DNA of 64,000 nt, taken from positions 528,954 to 592,953 of the forward strand of contig VYZB01000520.1 in the NCBI GenBank assembly GCA_013397455.1, given 5' to 3'. Below the pieces are notes generated by a model. It was not told the DNA's origin. It made no database searches and saw only the letters and a program-made list of their open reading frames with translations. The stretch comes from Crotophaga sulcirostris. Taxonomy: Eukaryota > Chordata > Aves > Cuculiformes > Crotophagidae. This document shows, one piece after another, positions 38,991 to 50,514 of this stretch. Made by a program: the position numbers and the translations under genes. Position 1 is the first letter of the stretch, and every line of letters starts with the position of its first letter.

Positions 38991-40111
38991 TGTGGTGGGT
39001 TGACCTTGGCTGGACACCAGGTGCCCACACATCCCCTCTATCACTCCCCTTCTCAGCTGGATGGGAGAGAGAAAATATAACAAAAGGCTTGCGGGTCAAG
39101 ATAAGGACAGGGAAAGATCACTCACCAATTACTATCATGAGCAAAATAGGCTGAACTTGCAGAAATTAGCTTAAACTTTTTTACCAATTAAATCAGAGTA
39201 GGATAATAAGAAATAAAAGCAAATCTTAAAAAGAGCATTCTCCCACCTCTCTCTTTTTCCCGAACTGAATTTTACTCCCAATTTTCTCTGCTTCCTACCC
39301 CATCAAAAGTGCAGGGGGATGGGGAACAGGGGTTACGGTCAGTTCATTACAGGTTTTCTCTGCCACTCCTTCCTCTTCAGGGGTAGGACTCCTCACACTC
39401 TTCTCCTGGTCCAGTGTGGGGTCGCACCCACATGAGACAGTGCTCCACAAAATTGTGCAGCTTGAGTCCTTCCCACAGGCTGTGGTTCTTCATTAACTTA
39501 TTCATGATGGGTCCTTTCCACAGGGTGCAATCCTTCAGAACAGACTGCTCCAGCATGGGGTCAAAAGTCCTCCCAAAAAACCTGCTCTAGTGTGGGCTCC
39601 TCTCTTCTTGGGTCCACAGGTCCTGCCAGAAGCCTGCTACAGCACAGGCTCCCCACAGGGTCACAGCTTCTTTTGGGCATCCACCTGCTTCAGCATGAGA
39701 TGCTCCACAGGCTGCAGGTGGATGTCTGCTCCACTATTGACCTTCACAAGCTGCAAGGGGACAGCCTACCTCGCTATGGTCTTCACCATGGGCTGCAGGG
39801 AAATCTCCAGTGCAGCACCTGGAGCACCTCCTCCCCATCCTTCGTTACTGACCTTGGTGTCTGCAGAGTTATTCCTCTCACCTATTCTCACTCTTCTCTG
39901 TGGTTGCAGTTGCTGTGGGTTTTTTTCCCCCTTCTTTACTACATTATCCCAGAGGCACTACCAGTGTTGCTGATGGGCTCAGCCTCGGCCAGTAGCATCT
40001 CCACCTTGGAGCCTGCTGGCATTTGGCTCTATTGGAAAGCTTCTAGCAACTTCTTACAGAAGCCTCTCCCCCCCACCCCACTAGCAAAACCTTGCTACAA
40101 AAATCAATACA
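38991..40111 (-). mobile_element. Solitary avian endogenous-retrovirus LTR, antisense
   Basis: A 1.12-kb block with its own composition (GC- and CT-rich) bounded by TGTGGTGGGTTGACC at 38991 and ending CAATACA at 40111. On the minus strand it therefore starts TGTATTG and ends CCACA, fitting LTR TG…CA termini. I recognise it as the kind of LTR common in bird introns: gacaccaggtgcccacac near one end, ggataataagaaataaaagc, and a series of CTGCTCCAGYRTGGG modules in the middle. No gag, pol or env coding sequence adjoins it, so it looks like a solo LTR. The flanks aggat (left) and ctctg (right) do not match, so no target-site duplication is visible and the right end may extend beyond 40111. Family name not assigned. 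It lies in the last RALYL intron, opposite to the gene. Confidence 0.78.
39400..39760. repeat. Degenerate internal repeats of the LTR
   Basis: Within the LTR a core like CTGCTCCAGCATGGG recurs at about 39407, 39545, 39582, 39632 and 39683, each followed within 10-40 bp by a ccacagg(c/g)tgcag- or ccacagggtc-like string. Spacing is irregular, so this is a family-specific internal minisatellite rather than a simple tandem array. Confidence 0.7.
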
Positions 40112-40570
40112 CTCTGTAATCTCATGATAAATGCTTCCAGCTGCTTCTTCCAGCAAGCTCTCCTCCCCCCTCCTGCTCTATTTATTTGCTTTTAATTTGC
40201 TCCACCTGGTCTTTATTCTGAGTAAAACTTCTGCCTCCAAGTAACTGAAAAATTTCCTGTTGATTAGATAGGACATTCCTGATCTTCTTGCCATCATTGC
40301 ATACAATTTATTTTTCCTGCAGGGGTGCACTTTGATACCCGCCTAAACCCTAATCTGGCAGTACTGAAAAAGTTTAGCAGGGGCTTTCCTTGTAGCTAGT
40401 TTAAGATATTTCTAGTAAGCTCCTACTTTCACATATTTTAAAAATACACTACTTGAAGTTTAACCATAGTGGTGGCCTCAGTACAAGGAGTTCCTATGCA
40501 CATTAAGCTGTGTGTTCAATCCTGCACTTCTGGCATCTGTGAGATAGTAACTATTGCCTTCAATGTGGCA

Positions 40571-40640
40571 GTGTTGGGTTTACAGCTGGACTTGATGATC
40601 TTAAAGTTCTTTTCCAACCTAAATGATTTTATGATTCAGT
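40571..40640 (+). mobile_element. CR1 LINE 3' tail, sense
   Basis: A short CR1 terminus: gctggacttgatgatctta, aagttcttttccaacctaaa, then tgattttatgattc. This matches the standard end of CR1 copies. The body upstream is not recognisable, so the copy is either severely 5'-truncated or too old. Confidence 0.8.
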
Positions 40641-41354
40641 ATTAATAATGCTTGGACTACCACCTCACACTGGATGATTCCTACTCCTCACATGGAGCAG
40701 AGGTTAATTCAGAAAGAATTTTATTCTACAACTTTGACAGCACCCTGCATCCTAAAAAAACCATCTTTTTCATAGCATTCAGAACGATAAAAGATGATTC
40801 TTACCATGGATCATGCTAGGACTCAGTTAGACTCACTTTGCATGGAACAGGCCCGGCCCCAAGAAACAGAAAATACCTAGTGGTCTCCAATAAGAGTCAA
40901 ACCTCATGGAATTCACTGTGAATATCCACTCATATCCAGGGTTAAAGGAAAATGGGACATTTTCCCCTCTGCTATATTTGTCACTGTATCCCTCAAGACA
41001 TACTGGTGTGAGCTGAGGGAATTCTGTGGGCAGCATCAGTGAGGCCTTACTACATTTGATTTGGCTTTATCAGCAAAGAGAACATGAAATGGAGTGCTGG
41101 TGGTGGGAGCACACCTTCACTGAGGGGTAGCCTTGCAAGTGCATTCTGGATAAATGCTTCAAGGCAGAGAGTGCTGCAAAAGCACCACCTTCCCATCTTC
41201 TCAATTCTTCCACATTCTCCTATTTGGAGATTCTGCAACCTACCCCACACTCTGAAAAAGGTCCAACACCTCCAGTTTCAGATTCCAGATTCTGATTCAG
41301 GCTCCCAGTGAAGTAGTGATGGCACCTAGTCTGCCAGAAATGTCCTATGAAGGG

Positions 41355-41435
41355 ATAAGAATTGGACTCGATGATCCTTCTGGGTCCCTTCCAACATGAG
41401 TAATTCTATGGTTCTATAATTCTATGATTCCTCCC
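41355..41435 (+). mobile_element. CR1 LINE 3' tail, sense
   Basis: attggactcgatgatccttc, gggtcccttccaac, then three tandem ATTCTATG-like units (attctatggttctataattctatgatt). This is a typical CR1 3' end with its short octamer repeats, severely 5'-truncated. Confidence 0.85.
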
Positions 41436-44400
41436 AACATCACCAGAAACTACCCTACTAGTCCCTGAGTCTTCCCCAAAGCTAAGAAGGACTTTATAGA
41501 GGAAGATTTTGCTGCAAAAAACAGTAAAGTGAGTAGAAAACCCCCAGAGTAAAGTGTGGTGGACAGATCCACTTCTTTTCCTGCTCCTCCTTGCTGCCTT
41601 CATAGCTACTCTCCACAAGTTTTCAAATGACCATGGTAATTCTAGTCCCAAAGCTGTTCCATCAGCTTCATACCTGACTATCATCTTAACTGCAGTACTG
41701 GTGCTTTTCAAATATTAGATCCTGTTTCCATCACTACACCCAACAGTATTCATCACAAATCTGTCTACACAAGACTCTGAGAAAAAAAATATATGTTTGT
41801 CTAGGGAAAAAAAGTATTTTATAGGCCTATCTCCATCTTCTTGCTGATTTTTATCAGGCAAGCAAGTGAAACAGAGCATTTTAATACAAAGGAGATAGAA
41901 GTTTGCTTTCACTGATGAGTAAAACAGCCATTCTCACATGTACTTACATAAGTACTAGTACTTCAAAGCAATTAAACTGTTCACTGAACAGAAAAATTAT
42001 TCTGAAGTGTTTTCAGCAATTAAAGTATGATTGACAGAGTACAAAAGATAATTATTAGGTTTTAGCATTTGAAGAAAGGTTTGAAGAAGGTGCAACTGCT
42101 TCCTGTAATTATTCTTTATTAATATTTACCAAACTGGATAATTCCTACTACTTCTTATATGCAGTGAATATTCTATCACTAGGTCATTGTAATAAGTTTT
42201 GCTTTAGTGCCATAAATTTTTATCTGTCATATTTTACAAGTGTTACAAATGGCATCAGCAAACCTGACATAACACACAGTCATATTCCCTTGCTAACACC
42301 TACTGAATTGAGCATTTACATTTCATATGGGTTCATTACCCTAAATAACCTATATAACTGTGTTAATTAGAGATTTCATGCTTTAAATTAAGGAACAATA
42401 GAAGGTATATTACAAATGAACACAGCTGTGGAGTCAATGTGATAGCTAATACAAATTCAAGGTTCTTTGCTAAGCCTTGTTTGTTGCTTGAGGATTTCCA
42501 TTCATGATGATGAATGCTGTGTAAAAGCCAATAGAAACCCATGCCCCCAGTGGAACTTTACAAACATAAATTATTGGAGTTTACACTCAATGTGAGCTGC
42601 CTGCTTAAGGAAAAGGAAGAATATTGCCTTCAGCTAGATGCAGCAAATAAACAGAATGGAAATTTGCACTACTACCTTGTGTAGTGCATTTTTCTGATTT
42701 TTCTGATTTTAGGGAAATAACTGGATCAATAATGGCTAACCAATATTGGGGTGTTTTTTAAAAAAGGTCTGTTCTGCAAACAGATCCAGTTTTTCACTTC
42801 CTTGACTGTTCAGGAAGTACATTTCATAATCAGAAAAAAATATTAGAGATAAAAGAGAGTATTCCATCCTAGAGGACATAGTAGTGGCATCTGTGGACCT
42901 GGGTGTAGTATTCTCAGTTGTATAGGTAACGGCATAGAAGCAAGCATCAGACACAACCAAAGCCATGGTGCTATGAATGCAGTTTGAGGCAGTGCAAGTA
43001 TGTAGGTGTTGTAAGTGACAGTGCAGCAGCTGCATTTTAATGGACCTTAAAGCTGTTTTGCAGAAAGCGATGTTTGACATCAAATAAACCACTGCCTAAG
43101 CCTAGTCAGACATCAGCAACAACCTGGGAAGGTGTCAGGCATCAGCTCTCCTAATAACAGGAGCCTGACGGAGATAAAAATGTGTTTTTTACCTTAAACC
43201 AATAAATTGTCAGAATCAGCTTCAAATGCTTCCCTTACAGCTATTAAACTCAGAAGTCCAGTCTTGAGAATGGGTTTTTCTGGCAAGGAAAAAAAAAAAA
43301 AACGAGTTAGGAGAGCAAGCGGAAGGATATTTGAGGCTTTAGATTTCAAGCACATACACATATGTGCACCCTCATCTATCCATCCACTATTTACCAGCTT
43401 TTTCTGGGAATTTCTGGGATTAATGTTATCACAAAAGCCATTCAGAGCAATTGACTGTTAGACACGTTTTTTCAGATGAACATCTTGCATATTATTGTTG
43501 GATGTTCTTGTTGCTTATAATTATTGTGGGGTAAACCATAGAGTAAATTCTGTAACATCCATGTTCTATGAGACTTTTCTCTAAATATTTTCTTCATGTA
43601 CTACAGGGGAAGATGTTAATGATGTACATCTTTTGTGGCATTTAGTCATACTGCATTCTTAATACTCCCTCGCAAGGGCATACACTGAATTTATGCTCTC
43701 AGATAGTAAGATTTTTTCTTATACACCTAGTTCTGGAAGATAAGCATGATTAAGAACATTTTTGCCATAAGCCCTGTGAGAAGGAAATGAGATATTTATG
43801 GGGGAAAAGGAACACATCCCTGCTGTTTACCTTTTTTTAGAGCTGTAAGGAAGAAGAAATAAACTAGAGCATGAAAAAGGCTGAGCTCCACTTGGGTCCA
43901 GCTAGGAGAGACTAAAAGTCATGCCTCCTGCAGACAAAGTCCACCTGAATGAGTTTAGAAAAGCCAGCAACGTCCATCTTCTACAGAAGCAGTGGTCACC
44001 ATTACACCTTCCAGCTGCTTGAGGAGACTGGGGACATGGGGTAGCCCACCCTGTTTTAAATTAAACATGCCTGCAAGTCTTTACCTTATATTGAGCTTGC
44101 CTTCTCATAAAAGGCTTTTAGGAGAAATACAGAGTGCAAACTAATCCTATTGTGTTGTGTTTGGCGAGTATGAAGCAGATAGCTTAGAGGAAATGGTCAC
44201 CTGGCAAATGATCAGATGGCCAGGCTCTCCCACAAAAAATGTGCAGATGTAATGACTGAAATTATCTAGGCTTTGAGGGGATGTAAATGATAACACCATT
44301 AAAACTCTAAAAGACAAAACAAAAAACTCTCTAGATTTTTACTGAATTTTATCTGACTCACTCCATCGTTTTTAGTGATTATAATTTGGGATCCATGAAG

Positions 44401-47075
44401 TAGAACTGCACTTACCTTCAGTGAGGTGTTAAATATTTAATGTTGGCCTTCCAATGTTATGTATATTGTAATAATGTAAAGTTAAAATTAATTGAATCTA
44501 CTATAATTTGAGTCTGGTAAAAATGCTAGAAGGACCATACTGGAACTATAATAACAGTAGCAATGGCATTTCTGGAAGACTGAAATACAGTGGTATGCCT
44601 AAGATGACTGTTTCCAGTAGCTCATGCTCAAAAAGCCACCCAGATAGGGAAAAAATCAGCAGAAATCATTTCAGGTGGCAAATGAACCAAGAAATATTCT
44701 ATAACCTATCTCCAACTTTTTATCAGAGATTATGATGGCAATTAGGACAGTATATACTGTTTCTTTGATACTTTCTATGGCTGCCAAGGCTATAGGCTCA
44801 GTTGGTTTATTCAGTTCTTAAAATGCATTATGTTTAAATCATGCTTTCTAAAGTGGTTTTCTGTTAGAACTACACCAAACGAAAGCCATATTTCTGGCTT
44901 AAATGTAATTCAGTTCATCCTTGTTGTGTCAGGATGTTTTTCAGATGTATAATGTGAAGGAAATGGAAAGTTGAAAAAAACTTTAGTCATCATGAGATTT
45001 TTTTTAATACCATCAGCACTGCCATAAAGCCAGCTGATAAATTGCACACTATTGAGAATAAAGAATAGAATAAAATTAGTATTGCATTACACTAGATTAA
45101 TGATAGCCCTGGGTTACTGTCATTCTATTGAAAATAAAAGCTTGATTATTTCAGACTTTAAAGTTTCTTCTCAGCCTTTAAGATTATTTGCATTAAGAAG
45201 CAAATAACAAGTCCATGCACTGAAGGAAGGATACAAGATTTTGGACTGGTAGAATTGGTAGATTTTTATCATTGTTTCTAAACAACACAGAGCAGCAGTA
45301 ATGACTAGGATCCAGATGGTCAGCAGTACCACTTCGTAACGGTAACCTAATGAAGCTTTTTAGTGCTGGTGACAGGTAAATGCTTGAAAGGTTTATGGCA
45401 GGGAAAAAGCTTCAGTAAATAGCTTGAAAATCTGTCCCTTTTCTTACTTGCATAATTATTACTTTTTATAATGGCATAATGGAACAGCAAAGCATAGGTG
45501 AAGGCTAGAAAAGAGGAATTCTCTCTAGAGCTAATAGGATGTACAGTGGAAGTTTTTTACTTCTTGCAAGATGAATAGCTACTTAACAACCATTAGGCCT
45601 CTCTCAGACTGAAGGGGAGAATTTAAAAGTCTTTTTCATGTAATCAAGTCTGTCCGGGGATCAGCAGCTAAAAACAGAGTAGATTAATATCTTTCTCTAT
45701 GCAAGTAAAGAATAATAGTTTCAGGGTATTTTAATTGAAAGAAGAAAGTTCTGGGATCCTTCACACGAGTTTTTCTTCCTAGTTCTGCTTAACTGTGAAA
45801 AGTGCAACCAGAAATCTGGTGATTCCTTTGCAACGAAGGAGAAATCTGATGCTGACTGCTTCAAAGGCCAGAGGGCCAATCCTTCAGGGACTCCAATGTT
45901 TCTGATAAAACCTCTTTCATTGTGAAACCAGATTTTCAGTATATTAAAGGGAAGGAGAAAGGCAGACTTAAAACTCACTGAATGAGGAGGAAATTGATTG
46001 AAAAGAATATCTGGAAGTTCTTAAGGTTTCCATTAGAGATGCACTAGGTTTTGTGAGCTGTTTTCTGTTTCAGTTACTGAAAAATGATACAACAAAAAGA
46101 AAAAAAAATGACTGAAAGATATTTTTTCTGACAAAATAAAAACAAAAAGTTGAAATTTCACTTAAAAAAGAAACTATCTATTTCTGTTAACATTTTCTAC
46201 TGCCAGTTTTCCAAGCAGATGTGATAGGGAAAGTGGTGTCATGTTTTCTGTGGGTAGGTGGAGCTGCTATTTCTTATGCTGCCCTGCAGCATCACTGACT
46301 GCCTAATTGAAGCTGGTAGCATTTATGGGTCACATAGCAGGACTCTCAGATTTTTAGATGCCACATGCCTCCAGCCTCTACTGGATGAATGACCCTCAAA
46401 AGTGTTGGCTGACACTGTATTTTTGCTGTTTCACACTGTGACTGGTAAAATAAAAGAAATCAAAGGATATGCAATTAAAGCCTATGGCATGTACACAACA
46501 ACAATAATAAAATACACAATGTCAAAGGGGAAGCCACTGAGGAAAGATCCATCAATCTGGTAACCATAAGCACTGCTGAAAATACATAGTCAATGTAAAT
46601 GGTCTGGAATAAATTTGATGGGACTGAAGCATAGAATCCTATACACAATTTATTTAGATTGAGTGCTATTATGCAAATAAAACTTCTTGTTGCAAAGCAG
46701 CTAAGATACATTCTTATATTTTCTGATGCTAAAATAGAAATTATTCAGCAGTTGTTCGCTTATTATTATTGAAGGGCAGAATATTCAACCTCAACAGCTC
46801 CTGCTTGATTCGCTGCGGGTTTTTTTGAGCCATGCAGTCTTAACTCAGTACTGTTGCACAGTCCTGATTGTCCACTGCTGCATGTACATGATGTTTCTTT
46901 TAACCCTCAAAGGTTTAAGGTGGGAAAGTCTGATAGATATTGAAATTTGACTGATTCCTGAGAAAGTCAAGCCATAGTCCTCTTCCCTCTTTTCCCCAGT
47001 TTTCTGGCTTCCTTTTGAGGTTCTGCTGGAGGAAATTATGTGTCTTCATACTAAAGTGAACATTTTATTTCCCAG

Positions 47076-47093
47076 TTTCTACAGATCAAGTGA
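47076..47093 (+). CDS. RALYL: RALYL terminal coding exon (FLQIK and stop)
   Basis: After the acceptor ttttatttcccag, the in-phase reading is TTT CTA CAG ATC AAG TGA, giving FLQIK and stop. The preceding exon ends on a whole codon (…SNEL), so the C-terminus is NELFLQIK, matching the HELFLQIK terminus I remember for mammalian RALYL. Only 18 nt are coding; the rest of the exon is 3' UTR. The exon is too short to appear in ORF scans and was found by searching for this C-terminus behind an acceptor. Confidence 0.93.
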   Translation, partial: FLQIK

Positions 47094-47554
47094 TTAGATG
47101 TCATGTGTGAACCCTGAAGGCTGAGAAGAGAGACTCTGACTTCCCCACAGGAAATTGTGAACTGCGGTTTCTTACTGGCTAGCAACACCTTTGATTCAAT
47201 TTGTATGAAAACTCAGTTTACTTATTAAAATGGACGTTACTGTTCAAATATTAGAAACTCCCTTTTCTTATATGTTCTAATCTGTACAATTGTCAGATTT
47301 TTATGGTTTAGATTGTAAATGTGGTTTTCTCTGGCTAATTATTGGTATTATTTTTTTAATTTTGATGTCTTAAAGGCCAATGTACTGTATCATAATAATA
47401 TGAAGGACATATTTAACAGGTGTGGGAAACACTGTATACAAATGTATATTTCTAAAAGCTATTTTTATGATTAGCATGTTTTACTGTTTTACCATATTTA
47501 GAGTCAGGTGATATTGCACTTCTTTGTTTACAGTTTAATTCGAACAAGATCACA

Positions 47555-47560
47555 ATTAAA
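47555..47560 (+). promoter_or_regulatory. RALYL: Candidate proximal polyadenylation signal ATTAAA
   Basis: ATTAAA lies 462 nt after the stop codon, followed by a G/T-rich element (tgtgtggtatttt) about 5-17 nt downstream. The hexamer is the common weaker variant, suitable for a proximal site. Confidence 0.45.
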
Positions 47561-50177
47561 TACATTGTGTGGTATTTTCCATTATTTTATTTATTGTGTT
47601 CATTGTTGGAAATAATTATTTTTACTGATAGAAATAGCAGCTAAAAAGTGAAAATATCAAATTAAGATAAATTTTGATAAATTGGATCCTCCTGTAAATC
47701 CCTTTCTTCAGGTAAGCACTCTCTGTGATGCCATTCATCAGACAGTTGTTACAACTCTTCCTGCAAGTGTCTAAAGGCAGTTTGCTGTTACCATATGGAA
47801 AGTTTACATGACAGCCTCCTGTCTAGCCTGATAAATTTCTTATTGACTGCCAATATCTGACAACTTGAGTTAGCCTGCTGATTACTTTTCAGTTTATTTT
47901 CTAGTAGTAGTCCTTCCAATCCTGAACCCCTAAAGCCCTCCTCCTAAAAGTCTGCAGTTGGAATAATTAATTGTTACAGGTGTTGTAGGGGGAATCTCAG
48001 TATAGAATTTCTTAATAAATCATATTTCCTTTCAAACAAAATGGATGCATTATTTCTCTTGTGTTACTGAGATATTAAGGGTATCAAAGTATGTATGATA
48101 TAGGCACAAGGTCTTCTTTTCTAATGAAAGTACCTGCCTGTTCACCATCCTAAAGCTAGACCTCCCTATCACTGCAGATTACGTGAGATCGGGAACAGAT
48201 ATTTCTTTATCTATGTCCTTATGTGAAATACACTCCCATAGAGAGAGATGTGTCTTTAAAGTGATTGTGGGGGGGAAACACTTAACTACAGCCTTCCAAG
48301 AGGGAGAGACATTAATTTAAGAAGTACCTTAGACAGTCAAATGTAGCTCAGAGCCCGCTGTGTGCCAGTGCACAGCACGGAGCCCTTATGTCCATTGATA
48401 TCCATGGCCACAGGTTTTTGGTATTTGGTATCATCCAGCACCGCAAAGATGAACACTTCCCTTGCCCTTTCAATCATTCTCTGTAGGCTGAAAGCAAGAG
48501 AAAAATAAAGGTACTAGAGAGACTCTTTAATAGATCAAACTTTAAATGTCTACATAAAACAGCAGTTTCTGAGATGATAGATTCACCTCAAACAGTGGGG
48601 GATATGAGGAGGTGGAAGCCCAAGGTGTCCAGTCAGGTTTCCAGCATGGAGATAGTCATAAAAGAAGGACTGATATTCTTCAAACATTTGGAAGAAGAGC
48701 ATACATTTGAATTTAATTATCTGTTATTGAGTGAGAATTTACTTCATTAAGAGACTATGTAACGTAGCACTCTCAGTTATATTTGTGTATCTTATATTTA
48801 GCTTGTCTATTGTCTGTGGAGTTAAACAGTTTACCTAAATGCTGAGTAGTACCTAGCTACTTAATTAAGAAAAGAATAGTATAAGTAGTTACATCTGAGC
48901 ATAAAGAACTGCAGTTTCACAATCCACCAAGGCTGACTTTCCCAGAAAAGTGCAGCACAAAATATTACTTCTGTGTAAGCAAAATATTAGGTCAAATAAA
49001 AGGATGGAATATTTCTCCACTTTCTATGTATTAGTACAGTTTATGATCATTTTTAACTGTAAAAATGCGAAAAGAATAATCATTTTGGGGATCTCCATTT
49101 TTGGCTGTCGGTTAAAAAAAAAAAGAACTTCTTAACACCTCAAAGGGCATTTTGCCCATTTTAATTATGTAAAATCTTGTCTGACTTAAAAGATGCAGAA
49201 TGTCATCCAAGGAGAGCAATTCTGATATTGGTGTTAATAAACTACATATGAGAAACAGCTAGGTATATTATCTCTTCACCACTTCCATTCCCAATGAGCT
49301 AATAATCACACAAAGCACTCTATTAGATTTTTAGAAATTCTTTCCAATCATTACCAATTACATATTCACAGAAATGATTGCACAGTCATAATATCAACAC
49401 TGTTTCACACCACAGTTTAAGTCCTGAATATATTTTGAACACCAAAAGACACCTTTGATAACACTTATAGGCACTACTTCATTTGCAAGACAGAAGCTTG
49501 CCGTGTCATGCAGTCAGCTACTAGTAAGGTTTCATAAAGGCATGTTTGCTTCAAATCACTACAGAGTATGCTGGTAGCTTCAGCAGAGCTTGATAGTTCC
49601 CTTCATGTATGCCGTATGCTTGGTGTTGTCTGCCATCACTACATACACTTCTTTTAAATGGGTTTTGTCAGTTGTGGGGTTTTTTTAACATTGCTCATCC
49701 CTTGCAATATGGAAGAATAGAAAACATAAAGGATCTTGTCAATTGGTTTTGTATAGTCAACAATCTTATAAAATCCTTTGTGGACAGTCCTGAATTAAAA
49801 CAATTCATTTTCTACAGAGACCTGTACACTCTGTGTGTTTCAGATAGTTGTTTCAAACCTGTGCGGCTGCATGACCAGAAAATATTTACTAAAAAGCTTT
49901 AACGTTTGGATCAAGAAAAAGTATTTTTACTTTTGTAAACTCTTGTATTACTTATTGTTGCAGTTCTTATTAGTTTTCTCTGTAGATCCATTTTTAGTTC
50001 TGAAAATTCACTGTACTTAAACTATGTAGATAGCTACAATCTTGTAAGCAGTCATATTTTTAATAGGTTCCACTGCAAGTTCGAATTAAATCATTCAGGG
50101 TTTGCCCATGTAGAGCAGATTGATGGTTCATTACATTTTTATTTGAAATGTTGTAACATAATTTTTACATGTCTGTA

Positions 50178-50183
50178 AATAAA
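50178..50183 (+). promoter_or_regulatory. RALYL: Candidate distal polyadenylation signal AATAAA
   Basis: A canonical AATAAA inside tgtaaataaatattttc, overlapping the Pumilio-type octamer TGTAAATA (50174-50181), with T-rich DNA downstream. It is the last hexamer before the antisense CR1 at 50515 and is the best candidate for the distal end of RALYL. Confidence 0.5.
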
Positions 50184-50514
50184 TATTTTCTCCGATTTAT
50201 GCACTAATTCAGTTCTGTAATTTCTTCTCTTAAAATGTGACTAAGAAACTTGCCAGAAAAAACATATTTCTTACATGGAAAAATACAATTTAAAGTTCTG
50301 TAATACAATCGTGTTTCACAGATTTTCCAAGCAGAACGAACAGAAACAGGTATCCATAGTACGAAGTGCTTCTCTTAAGAACTAAGCTAAGTAAATAAGA
50401 TGGAGAAAAAATGTAGTAAATACTACTATCATTTTAGCAGTTTGAGAAATTTAAACATCAATTCAATGTTAAGAGATGACAGAGAAGAAATGTGACTAAC
50501 TTCCTAAAAATACA

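Larger units (their letters stand above)
29191..47075 (+). other. RALYL: RALYL last intron (17885 nt)
   Basis: The intron begins GTAAGG and ends TTTTATTTCCCAG. It contains a short AT microsatellite (33714-33728), an inverted-repeat AT element (34025-34125), a possible MIR-like relic (36355-36430), an antisense LTR (38991-40111) and two CR1 3' tails (40571-40640, 41355-41435). Long intervals, such as 29.2-33.7 kb and 41.5-47.0 kb, hold AT-rich DNA in which I recognise nothing else. Confidence 0.88.
47094..50205 (+). other. RALYL: RALYL 3' UTR (distal end inferred)
   Basis: The UTR starts directly after the TGA. A short form could end near 47575, after ATTAAA at 47555 with a tgtgtgg downstream element. 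A long form could run about 3.1 kb to near 50205, after AATAAA at 50178. Between them are further AATAAA hexamers at 48014 and 48504. The long form would include the AU-rich nonamer TTATTTATT at 47587-47595 and the Pumilio-type TGTAAATA at 50174-50181. The 49.8-50.2 kb segment has the look of a terminal UTR (uniformly T/A-rich with TGTA motifs). Which end is used cannot be decided from sequence alone. Confidence 0.6.

Noticed and set aside
39590..40119. Overlapping + strand open frames of 127 and 175 aa
   Set aside because: They lie inside the antisense LTR and arise from its GC-rich, stop-poor sequence; neither resembles a retroviral or host protein.
47531..47560. Alternative last exon after tttgtttacag (reading FNSNKITIK…)
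   Set aside because: The acceptor-like site is good, but the reading does not match the RALYL C-terminus, whereas 47076 gives FLQIK and stop in phase.
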